From positions 1 through 44,983 of the forward strand of contig JAGRGD010000138.1 in the NCBI GenBank assembly GCA_020445665.1: a DNA stretch of 44,983 nt. Reading direction: 5' to 3'. A program made the position numbers and the translations under genes. Every line of letters begins with the position of its first letter. Positions within the stretch are counted from its first letter, which is position 1. Under the pieces are notes generated by a model that was not told the origin of the DNA, made no database searches, and worked only from the letters and a program-made list of their open reading frames with translations. Positions 1-7,173 of this stretch are shown here, piece after piece. This stretch comes from Rhodocyclaceae bacterium (lineage in GTDB: Bacteria; Pseudomonadota; Gammaproteobacteria; Burkholderiales; Rhodocyclaceae).

Positions 1-1
1 C

Positions 2-3000
2 ACCGTCGATGACGGCAATGGCGGCACCGACACGGCGACCGTGACGATCAACGTCAATCCGGTGAATGACGCACCTGTCGCCAACGACGACAGCGGCACG
101 ACCCAGGAAGACGTCCCGGTCACCTTCACGGCGGCCGAGTTGCTGGCGAACGATAGCGACATCGATGGCGACACGCTGACCATCGACAGCGTCGGTCCGG
201 CCACCAACGGCACCGTGGTGCTGAACCCGGACGGCACGGTGACCTTCACGCCGACGGCCAACTTCAATGGCACGGCGAGCTTCGTCTACACGGTCAGTGA
301 CGGCAACGGCGGAACGGACACCGCGACCGTGACGCTGACGGTGGATCCGGACAACGACCCGCCTGTGGTTGTCGGCGGGAGCGCCGAGGGCCTGGAGGAC
401 ACGCCGGTGCAGATCGCCTGGGATGCGTTCGGTGTCACCGACATCGATTCGCCCCTCGCCGGCATGTCGATCCAGATTGCCTCGCCGCCCTCCGATGGCC
501 AACTGCAGGCCTTTACTGGGGGCAACTGGACGGCGGTGACCATTGGCCAGGAGATTTCCCAGAGCGAGATCGAAGCGGGCAACCTGCGTTTCGTCCCCGA
601 TACCCACGAGTCCGGCGATGATGGCTTTGGCGGCGCCGGCACCGGCGACCAGCAAGCGGATTACGCGCAGTTCGCCTTCGTCGTGAATGACGGCGATGGC
701 GCTGGCACGTCGGGAACCGTCAGTATCGACATCCACCCGGTCGCTGACGCACCCACGCTGGGCCTGGGCCCGACGAGCGTTGATCTGGATGGCAACTTTG
801 CCCTGCCCACCGGCAATGGCCTGCGGCTGGATGCCTATACCAATGTGCCTGGCGTCGACCGCGGCACGGCTGTCGACGCGGGCATTCTCGAGACCATCCT
901 GCCGACCCTGACGCCGGACAGCTCCACCCTGGTCAGCGATCTCGGTACCGGCTCCACCGCGGCAACGGCGCCCGATGTTCCGCTCGATGGCGCCTTCCGC
1001 CTCACCGGGCTGATCTACCTGGAGGCCGGCCATAGCTACGATGTCACGGGCTACCGCGACGATACCTTCCACGTGGAGATCGGCGGGACCACCGTCATCT
1101 CGCAGGGGCACAACAACTGGGGTGCCTACACGGCGACCTCGTTCGTGCCGACGGAAACCGGCTACTACACCTTCGAGATGTATGTCTATAACGGCGATGG
1201 TGTGGGTGATGTCAGCGTCCTGATTGCCGAGGATGGCGGGGCGGCCCAGACCCTCTCGAACTACCTCCTGTTCGCTGACACCCAGTCCGTTGCTGCCGCC
1301 GGGGGACAGTTCTCGGCCTTCGTCGGTACGGACGATGGCGGTTACTACCCGGTTCGCCTCAATGAGGGGCTGGAGGACACGCCGATTCAGTTGCAGGACG
1401 TGAGCGCCGCATTGGTGGACACCGATGGTTCGGAGGTGCTGACGGTAACGGCCAGTGGACTGCCTGCCGGTGCGACCCTCAGCGATGGGACCAACAGCGC
1501 TTCGTCGGTCGGATCGATCGACATCTCTGGCTGGGATCTCACACAACTCACCGTGACCCCCCCCAGCGGATTCGTCGGCACTTTCAGTTTCGACGTGACG
1601 GCGACCTCGACTGAGACGTCCAACGGCGACGTGGCCACGACCAGCTTGCCGATGGCCGTCACGGTCCTGCCGGTGAACGATGCACCGGTGGCGAGCGGCA
1701 GCGCCATCAGCCTGTCCGAGGATGTCCCGCACGTCTTTACCTGGAGCGAGTTCGGCGTCAGCGATGTCGATTCGCCGGATGCCTCGCTACAGGTCCAGAT
1801 CGGCGCCCTGCCAGCCAACGGCACATTGCAGTACCTGGATGGCGGGGTGTGGGTCGCCGCGTCGGCGAGCCAGGTCTTCACCAAGGCGGAGATCGATGGA
1901 GGTGTGCTGCGCTTCGTGCCGGCAGCGGACGCGTCGAACACGTCGGGCGACTATGCCAGCGTGTCGTTCATTGCAAGCGACGGGGACGCGACCAGTGCGC
2001 TTTCCGCCATCACGATCGATGTCGCGCCGGCAGCGGATGCGCCGACGCTGCATGCCCATCTCAGTCCCTTGCAGGGGACCGGGGAGGAGGTGTTCTCGGA
2101 GCGCTTCTCTGCGGGCTCGGGCTCGATCAGCACCTGGACCCGCGTTCAGCTGTTCGACAACACCTACACGGAGCAGCCGGGCTCCGGCAAGACCCTGACC
2201 GAGAGCGAGCTGTTCGATGCCGTCGCGTGGAACGGGCAGACCAGTACGGACGAATGGAACAGCTTCTGGACGGTGCGCTCCTCTGCGATCTCGTCGAACT
2301 CGCTGTACTTCAACCGGAACGGCGCGAATGGCTCGGAGGACGCCCATGGCATGCTCGCCTACCAGAACCTGTCGGTCAGCGATCGGGCGCTGACGAGCTA
2401 CTCGCTGTCTGCCGACATGTGGGGCAATACCGGTTCGCAGCAGAACAACGGGATCGGCCTCGTCTTCGGCTATCAGGACTCGCAGAACTACTTCCTGGTT
2501 CGCTGGGAGAACATGGGCACCCAGTACCAGCCGGGCGGCTCGCTGTTCGACAGTTATCCGGGTCAGGCCAACCAGCTCTCGCTGGTGCAGATGGTCAATG
2601 GCAACCCGGTGGACCTGGGTGTGCTCAATGGCTTCAACACCGCATCGTGGTTCAATCTGCGCGTCGAGGTCACGGCCGACGGGATACGCGTGTACGCTGA
2701 CGACAATACCGCAACCTACAACGGCACGACGCCACAGATCACCTACACGTATGGCAGCGTGCCAGGTGGTGCGACCACAGCACCGACCCTGTCCACGATC
2801 GGTCTGTGGGTCTTCGACAACGATGCCGGCGTCGCCTTCGACAACATCGCGATCAACGCCATCGACTACACCTATCAGCTCGATCTTCAGGCCTTCCTGA
2901 ACGATACCGACGGCAGCGAAACCCTCTCGCCGGTCACGCTGACCAATCTGCCCGACGGCGTGACGCTGACGGCCTCGGATGGCAGCGTCGTGCCGGTGTC

Positions 3001-3640
3001 CGGCGGGTCGGCGACGATCCCGGTCACCTCCGGCGTGGAGACGACGGTCACCGTGCATGCACCGGCCGAACTGAGCCCGGACCAGATCAATGGCATCACG
3101 GCCAGCGTGACGGCAACGGAGCTCGCCGGCGGATCTGCGACTACATCGGAGAGCGTGCGGGTCGAGCTGATCGGTACCGGCAGCGGCGAAACCCTGACGG
3201 GGACGGCCGCGGACGAGTGGATCGAAGGGGGTGGCGGCAACGACACGATCATCGGTGGTGGCGGCGATGACGTGCTCCTGGGCGGTCTCGGCTCGGACAC
3301 CTTTGTCTGGCGTCTCGCCGATGCCGGTCCGGCCGGCGCGCCCGCAGAAGATGCGGTGGTCGACTTCAATCCGGCCAGCGGTGGTGATGTACTCGATCTG
3401 CGCGATCTGCTGCAGGGCGAGAACAGCGGCAACCTCGCAAACTACCTGCACTTCGAGCAGACCGATGCGGGCACGGTGGTGCATGTGAGCAGCAGCGGCG
3501 GTTTCGCGGCCGGCTACAATGCCTCGCAGGAGAACCAGAGCATTACCCTCGAAGGGGTCGATCTGTTCAGCGGCGGGCTCTCCACCGACCAGCAGGTCAT
3601 CCAGGATCTCCTGTCGCGGGGCAAGCTGATCACCGACTGA
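2..3640 (+). CDS. LapA-type RTX adhesin, type I secreted (C-terminal part, 5' end outside window)
   Basis: The reading frame is open to the left window edge, so only the last 1212 or so residues are seen. Tandem-95/cadherin-like units come first (VNDAPVANDD, DGNGGTDTATVT). T1SS-143-like repeats follow, each opening with an EDxP motif, around nt 370-740, 1360-1680 and 1690-2040. Between them a segment around nt 790-1240 looks PA14/GLEYA-like. A segment around nt 2220-2860 looks like a concanavalin/LamG-type lectin fold. Near the end are RTX calcium-binding nonapeptides (GGGGNDTIIGGGGDDVLLGG, about nt 3227-3290), then a C-terminal type I secretion signal of the VCA0849 type. It should be a cell-surface adhesin exported by an ABC transporter/MFP/TolC system. 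The nearby LapD, LapG and TolC-like genes support a LapA-type role. The LapG cleavage site would be in the unseen N-terminus. The domain order is read by eye. The secreted RTX call is firm, the lectin and PA14 calls less so. Confidence 0.9.
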   Translation, partial: TVDDGNGGTDTATVTINVNPVNDAPVANDDSGTTQEDVPVTFTAAELLANDSDIDGDTLTIDSVGPATNGTVVLNPDGTVTFTPTANFNGTASFVYTVSDGNGGTDTATVTLTVDPDNDPPVVVGGSAEGLEDTPVQIAWDAFGVTDIDSPLAGMSIQIASPPSDGQLQAFTGGNWTAVTIGQEISQSEIEAGNLRFVPDTHESGDDGFGGAGTGDQQADYAQFAFVVNDGDGAGTSGTVSIDIHPVADAPTLGLGPTSVDLDGNFALPTGNGLRLDAYTNVPGVDRGTAVDAGILETILPTLTPDSSTLVSDLGTGSTAATAPDVPLDGAFRLTGLIYLEAGHSYDVTGYRDDTFHVEIGGTTVISQGHNNWGAYTATSFVPTETGYYTFEMYVYNGDGVGDVSVLIAEDGGAAQTLSNYLLFADTQSVAAAGGQFSAFVGTDDGGYYPVRLNEGLEDTPIQLQDVSAALVDTDGSEVLTVTASGLPAGATLSDGTNSASSVGSIDISGWDLTQLTVTPPSGFVGTFSFDVTATSTETSNGDVATTSLPMAVTVLPVNDAPVASGSAISLSEDVPHVFTWSEFGVSDVDSPDASLQVQIGALPANGTLQYLDGGVWVAASASQVFTKAEIDGGVLRFVPAADASNTSGDYASVSFIASDGDATSALSAITIDVAPAADAPTLHAHLSPLQGTGEEVFSERFSAGSGSISTWTRVQLFDNTYTEQPGSGKTLTESELFDAVAWNGQTSTDEWNSFWTVRSSAISSNSLYFNRNGANGSEDAHGMLAYQNLSVSDRALTSYSLSADMWGNTGSQQNNGIGLVFGYQDSQNYFLVRWENMGTQYQPGGSLFDSYPGQANQLSLVQMVNGNPVDLGVLNGFNTASWFNLRVEVTADGIRVYADDNTATYNGTTPQITYTYGSVPGGATTAPTLSTIGLWVFDNDAGVAFDNIAINAIDYTYQLDLQAFLNDTDGSETLSPVTLTNLPDGVTLTASDGSVVPVSGGSATIPVTSGVETTVTVHAPAELSPDQINGITASVTATELAGGSATTSESVRVELIGTGSGETLTGTAADEWIEGGGGNDTIIGGGGDDVLLGGLGSDTFVWRLADAGPAGAPAEDAVVDFNPASGGDVLDLRDLLQGENSGNLANYLHFEQTDAGTVVHVSSSGGFAAGYNASQENQSITLEGVDLFSGGLSTDQQVIQDLLSRGKLITD
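11..334 (+). repeat. Two copies of an adhesin repeat segment, 288 bp apart
   Basis: A 36-bp stretch at 11-46 recurs at 299-334 with four mismatches. Both copies encode the DGNGGTDTATVT end of a tandem-95/cadherin-like unit. The spacing is 96 codons, so the window opens inside a tandem array of roughly 96-residue modules. Confidence 0.7.
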
Positions 3641-3645
3641 CGCAA

Positions 3646-3675
3646 CGAGGGGTGGCTCGTAAGGGCCACCCCTCG
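3646..3675 (+). terminator. Strong hairpin after the adhesin gene
   Basis: An 11-bp perfect stem (3646-3656 with 3665-3675) and 8-nt loop lies 5 nt after the adhesin stop. There is no T-run, so it may stabilise the mRNA 3' end or attenuate read-through into the next gene rather than act as a classical terminator. Confidence 0.5.
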
Positions 3676-3692
3676 ATTCACGGGAGCACAAG

Positions 3693-4016
3693 ATGGTCTA
3701 TGTCAGACGGGATGCCTCAGGATCCGTCCTGTCGGTCAGCGCCGAGGCGGACGACCTGCACCCGGAAGCTGCCGACGCCCATGCGCCAGAGGTGCAGGCG
3801 TTTCTCGGGCGTCTGGGCGATGATAACCCGCTCGCGGGTACCGATCTGGGGCTGGTTCGGGTCATCGAGGATCTGATCGATCTCCTGATCGCCCGCGACC
3901 TGATCCGCTTCACCGACCTGCCCGATGCGGCGCAGGAAAAGCTGATGGCGCGGCGGACGATGCGGCGCAGCGCCGGCTCGCTCGATCTGATCAACGGCGA
4001 CAACGAGGTCTTGTAG
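3693..4016 (+). CDS. Small conserved protein of the 'tryptophan synthase subunit beta-like' family, 107 aa
   Basis: The start is set by GGGAG 6 nt before the ATG. The protein is small, soluble and acidic in its first half. It has no signal peptide, membrane segment or cofactor motif. The conserved-looking core runs from about residue 48: LGLVRVIEDLIDLLIARDLI, then RFTDLPDAAQEKLMARR. From memory this matches short gammaproteobacterial proteins that databases call 'tryptophan synthase subunit beta like'. It is far too short to be TrpB (about 400 aa) and lacks the PLP lysine region, so that name should not be read as a function. It lies between the adhesin gene and the convergent lapD-like gene, separated from the adhesin by a hairpin. 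A role in adhesin biology is only a guess from position. Confidence 0.75.
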   Translation: MVYVRRDASGSVLSVSAEADDLHPEAADAHAPEVQAFLGRLGDDNPLAGTDLGLVRVIEDLIDLLIARDLIRFTDLPDAAQEKLMARRTMRRSAGSLDLINGDNEVL

Positions 4017-4041
4017 CGGGCAGTGCTCGCGCGGGCCACGG

Positions 4042-4063
4042 GCGGGGGCCTTGCGGCCGCCGC
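4042..4063. terminator. GC-rich hairpin between convergent genes
   Basis: A 9-bp stem with one mismatch (4042-4050 with 4055-4063) and TTGC loop lies in the 70-nt gap between the 107-aa gene and the lapD-like gene. It has no T-run on either side. Confidence 0.3.
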
Positions 4064-4086
4064 GAGGGGCCGTCGTGTCCTGCGGA

Positions 4087-6003
4087 TCAGTCGAGGCGGA
4101 TAGCCGGACCCGTCAGGGCATCGAAACCGATCGACTTGAGCTGGCTGGCTTCCTGCTCGCTGGCAACCCCTTCGGCGATCATCAGGATGCCCATCGCGTG
4201 GGAGATCGTCGCCAGGCCTCTGAGGAAGGTCTGGTTCCCAGGGTTGCCATCGATCCCCCGGATCACGGCGCTGCCGATCTTGAGATAGTCGAGACCCACG
4301 TCGTGCAGTTCGCCGAGGCGGCAGATGTACTGCCCGGCATGCTCCAGTCCGATCCGGCAGCCCAGGGGCTTGAGCAGGTCGCACAGGCGACGGAACGCCG
4401 GCCCATGCTTGAAGGCTGCGGATTCCGGCAGGTCCAGCCAGATGCGCCGTCCGGCGGCAGGTTGGCGCCGCAGCCGCACCGCGAGGCGTTGCACGGTGTC
4501 CTCGTCACAGACCGAATCCGACGAGAGGTTGATGCAGATTCCGCCCGGGCCGTCGTCCAGCAACTGCAATGCCCGATCGAGGACCGCTTCGTCGATGCGC
4601 GCAATGTATCCGGAGCGGGCGGCCCACGGCATGAACTCGCCGGCGGTGAGCCACTCGCCTTCGTCAGCGAGCTTGAGGCGAGCCGGTGCCTCCAGGTGAA
4701 GAAGCGAGCCGTCCGACTGGACCACGGGGAAGGTCTTGAGGGTCAGGCGGCCCGCGTCGAGCGCGGCGCCGATTGCCTCGCCCCAGGCCATGCGATCGGC
4801 CGGCGGATGGGCCTCGATGTCCACATTCTCGACGACCGGCTGGCCGTCGCCGTTCTGGGCTGATTTGCCGAGCGCCAGGTCGGCATGGGCGAGCACCTGC
4901 GAGAGGGCGTCGCCGCGACGGTAGGCCGCGATCCCGATCGGCATGGCCTGGCCGGTATCCTCGACGAGTCGGCCGACGGCGATATCGGCCGCCGAGAAGA
5001 TCTCGTCCGAAAGGCTCGCGGGGTCGGCCGCGCCCGAGACCAGCAGGGCGATGTCGCTTCCGCCCAGGCGTCCGGTGACGCGGCGTTCGTCGTCGCCCCG
5101 CAACAGTTCGATCGCGTCGGCCAGGCGTCGCAGCACCGCATCTCCGGCCTCACGACCCTGGCTGGCGTTGATCGCGGCCAGGTCCGGAATGCGGATGACC
5201 GCCAGGTGACCATCGGTGGCTGCGTTCTCGTCCGCGATGATGGCGGCCGCCTGGGCCAGGAAATGCTCCCGGTTGGGCAGGCCGGTCAGGCTGTCCACCT
5301 GCGCCTCGCGGCGGACCGTGTCGAGCCGGGCGGACTCCTCCTCCAGCATCGAGCGCACCCGATCGGCGAGGGAGTTCATGGCTCGGACCACGGCTTTCAG
5401 TTCGCGGGTGCGGGGCTCGCGCACCGTGAGGAAGCGGCGTTCGCCCATGGCCTCGGCCTGCTTGACCACGTCGTTGAGCGGCCCGACGACCCGCTTCAGC
5501 AGCAAGCTGCCCAGCAGACCGCAGGCCAGGCCGCCGGCGAGGAACCACTTCAGAAGACTGAGGGTGCCGTCCCACAGGCTGCGATAGACAAAACGACTGT
5601 GGCTGCGGACCTGCAAGGTGCCAAACTGGTTCCAGCCGTCCTGCACCTGGGCGATGCCCTCGTTGGCGTCGATCGGGATCATGTCGGTGAACCACTCGGG
5701 GACTTCGGTCACCGGGGCGGTGCTCTCCCGGGCGATGAGGGTCCTGCCTTCCGGGTCGGTCAGGCGGATGTACTCGTAGTGCCCCGCATCGAACTGGGCG
5801 GATATCAGCAACTCGAGCGTGACCGGGTCTTTGGGCAGCTGCGACATGGACAGTGCCAGTGAGTTGGCATTGTCGATGTTCTTCACGTGCAGCTGCTGCT
5901 CCAGATAGTGGCGTGCCGACAGCGTGCTGACCACCAGGCTGCCGCCCAGGGCCAGCAGGGCGACGATCGCGGTCGCGATCCAGAGTTGTTTGATCATGGA
6001 CAT
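4087..6003 (-). CDS. lapD: LapD-like c-di-GMP receptor with degenerate GGDEF-EAL domains
   Basis: 638 aa. A first membrane helix (about 8-27) is followed by a periplasmic LapD/MoxY N-terminal domain (about 28-145), a second helix (about 148-170), a HAMP-like linker, then GGDEF (about 235-390) and EAL (about 400-638) domains. Both catalytic signatures are broken: GGSDI replaces GGDEF at 314-318, and the EAL motif reads EAP at 438-440. The protein should therefore bind c-di-GMP without making or degrading it, as known for LapD. A periplasmic GW motif (GWNQFGTL, Trp124) sits where Pseudomonas LapD carries the tryptophan that docks LapG. The known mechanism is inside-out signalling: high c-di-GMP lets LapD hold LapG and so keep the adhesin on the surface. 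The gene follows the lapG-like gene on the same strand after a 296-nt gap. A second in-frame ATG lies two codons downstream. Confidence 0.9.
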   Translation of the reverse strand: MSMIKQLWIATAIVALLALGGSLVVSTLSARHYLEQQLHVKNIDNANSLALSMSQLPKDPVTLELLISAQFDAGHYEYIRLTDPEGRTLIARESTAPVTEVPEWFTDMIPIDANEGIAQVQDGWNQFGTLQVRSHSRFVYRSLWDGTLSLLKWFLAGGLACGLLGSLLLKRVVGPLNDVVKQAEAMGERRFLTVREPRTRELKAVVRAMNSLADRVRSMLEEESARLDTVRREAQVDSLTGLPNREHFLAQAAAIIADENAATDGHLAVIRIPDLAAINASQGREAGDAVLRRLADAIELLRGDDERRVTGRLGGSDIALLVSGAADPASLSDEIFSAADIAVGRLVEDTGQAMPIGIAAYRRGDALSQVLAHADLALGKSAQNGDGQPVVENVDIEAHPPADRMAWGEAIGAALDAGRLTLKTFPVVQSDGSLLHLEAPARLKLADEGEWLTAGEFMPWAARSGYIARIDEAVLDRALQLLDDGPGGICINLSSDSVCDEDTVQRLAVRLRRQPAAGRRIWLDLPESAAFKHGPAFRRLCDLLKPLGCRIGLEHAGQYICRLGELHDVGLDYLKIGSAVIRGIDGNPGNQTFLRGLATISHAMGILMIAEGVASEQEASQLKSIGFDALTGPAIRLD

Positions 6004-6299
6004 AGGTCAGTCATCCTCGTGCCGACGGCGCAGGGTGTGTTCGCAGTGTCTGTGCCGGATCACGGTAAGCCCGAATGGGTTTCGTACAGGGCGTGCGACG
6101 TGGCACAGGTTTGTCCCCATTGCCAGGAGCATAACGTCCTGGCGGGCGCATCCGGGCACAACTCGCGGGGCTCGCCTGGTCCGGCGGCCATGCTCGCGAT
6201 GCATGCCCTTGGTTCGGGTCCACCCGGGCCACGGCGAAGCGCCTTGTCCTGAGCACCTGGACAGGCGAGTGCGACAGACGAGGCCACCGTGAGCACGCT
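6004..6299. other. 296-nt gap between the lapG-like and lapD-like genes
   Basis: No convincing gene is seen. It holds a 7-bp inverted repeat (6122-6128 with 6137-6143, 8-nt loop). It also holds a 15-bp element at 6147-6161 that recurs with one mismatch at 7059-7073, upstream of the lapG-like gene and in the same orientation. The gap is long for a simple two-gene operon, so a separate promoter for the lapD-like gene is plausible. Confidence 0.4.
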
Positions 6300-7073
6300 C
6301 TAGTCAAAGCCATCCTCGCGCATTCGTGCCAGCAAGTCACGCCAGCGGGATAGTCGCTCGGTGGGGTCGGCGCTGGATTGGCCTGCACCACCGACCCACA
6401 GCCCCTCGCCGTTGAAGCTGAAGACCGGCGCAAGATCCGAGCGTCGCGATGCGGGCCGGATCTCGCCGATCAGGTTGTCGAGCACCAGCGGCTCTGCCGT
6501 CGGGCTCGGGTAGTAGCCAAGCACCATGTGCGCCTGGAAGAGCGTGCTCGTCGGCCCGCCGGTGCGTGCCTTCACGTAGATCAGCCGCATCTGGTCGGAG
6601 GCGACACCGAGCAGCTTGAGGGTGGTGTATTTGGCGATCGAGAAGTCCTCGCAGTCCCCGGCCCCGCGCCCGAGGGTCTCGAGCGGGGTGGCCCAGTAGT
6701 CCGGTTGCTGCCAGAGGCTGAGATCGTCGGTGAACTGCACCCGCCGATTGAAGAAGTCGTTCACCAGGGCGAGCTTTTCGGGGGTTTCCAGTCCCATGGC
6801 ATACTCGACGAGCTGCTGCCACTCGGCCATCGCGTGGCCGCCCTGGGTGCCGAAACGCTGCGTGGCAAGGGCGACCAGGTTGCCAAGGTCGGCGGCGACC
6901 GAGATGAGGGTGGCACAGGTGAGGATCGTGACCACTGACACCCGCCTCGCATGGGCGCCGAAAAGCGCGCCAATGCTCGCCATGCGGGCGACGACGGCGG
7001 CGCGGGCGGTGGGCTTGCCGTGGGCAGCCCCGACAATGTCCACTCGTGTGCGGTATGACGCACCCGGGCACAA
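6147..7073 (-). promoter_or_regulatory. 15-bp element repeated upstream of lapD-like and lapG-like genes
   Basis: The sites are 6147-6161 and 7059-7073, with 14 of 15 bases identical. On the minus strand the core reads TTGTGCCCGG. They lie about 145 and 76 nt upstream of the two start codons. TTGTGC could be a weak -35, but no consensus -10 follows at the usual distance. The alternative is a shared regulator site. Confidence 0.25.
6300..6983 (-). CDS. lapG: LapG-like periplasmic transglutaminase-fold cysteine protease
   Basis: 227 aa from the ATG chosen here. The frame is open further upstream, but this start puts a hydrophobic signal or anchor segment (about 14-32) right at the N-terminus, as in LapG. 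The bacterial transglutaminase-like (BTLCP) domain carries the expected triad: Cys111 in GAGDCEDFSIAKY, His152 in QAHMVLGYY and Asp169 in LVLDNL. In the known Lap system this Ca2+-dependent protease cuts the adhesin N-terminal region behind its retention module and releases it, unless LapD sequesters it. It is divergent from the tolC-like gene and upstream of the lapD-like gene. No clear ribosome binding site is seen, so the exact start is uncertain; another ATG at 7115 is possible. Confidence 0.88.
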   Translation of the reverse strand: MASIGALFGAHARRVSVVTILTCATLISVAADLGNLVALATQRFGTQGGHAMAEWQQLVEYAMGLETPEKLALVNDFFNRRVQFTDDLSLWQQPDYWATPLETLGRGAGDCEDFSIAKYTTLKLLGVASDQMRLIYVKARTGGPTSTLFQAHMVLGYYPSPTAEPLVLDNLIGEIRPASRRSDLAPVFSFNGEGLWVGGAGQSSADPTERLSRWRDLLARMREDGFD

Positions 7074-7173
7074 TCTTTTGCCCCGCCACGGTTGCTCGGC
7101 TATCGCCTTCGGCATAGCCTCCTCGGCCAAATTCATCAAATGTTTAACGGCTGTGCCAGGGGAAGATAAAGGG

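Noticed and set aside
11-334. CRISPR-like repeat array
   Set aside because: The repeats are in-frame protein-coding units with 96-codon spacing and mismatches, as expected for adhesin modules.
1787-3691. 634-aa open frame on the minus strand antisense to the adhesin
   Set aside because: It is a shadow of high-GC coding sequence: low-complexity, arginine- and histidine-rich, no recognisable domain, while the plus-strand frame encodes clear RTX motifs.
3693-4016. Tryptophan synthase beta chain fragment
   Set aside because: No PLP-binding lysine region and no similarity to the TrpB fold are visible, and the gene has its own start, ribosome binding site and stop.
4087-6003. Active diguanylate cyclase or phosphodiesterase
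   Set aside because: Both signature motifs are broken (GGSDI and EAP) and the N-terminal half is the LapD periplasmic architecture.
6100-6130. Possible sigma-54 promoter (TGGCAC at about 6104) upstream of the lapG-like stop
   Set aside because: The GC of the -12 element is missing at the required 10-nt spacing, and it points toward the wrong gene end.
6060-6296. 78-aa minus-strand open frame in the gap between the lapG-like and lapD-like genes
   Set aside because: It starts with a signal-like MLTVASSVALACPG stretch, but there is no ribosome binding site, the rest is low-complexity and no family is recognised. Left as non-coding.
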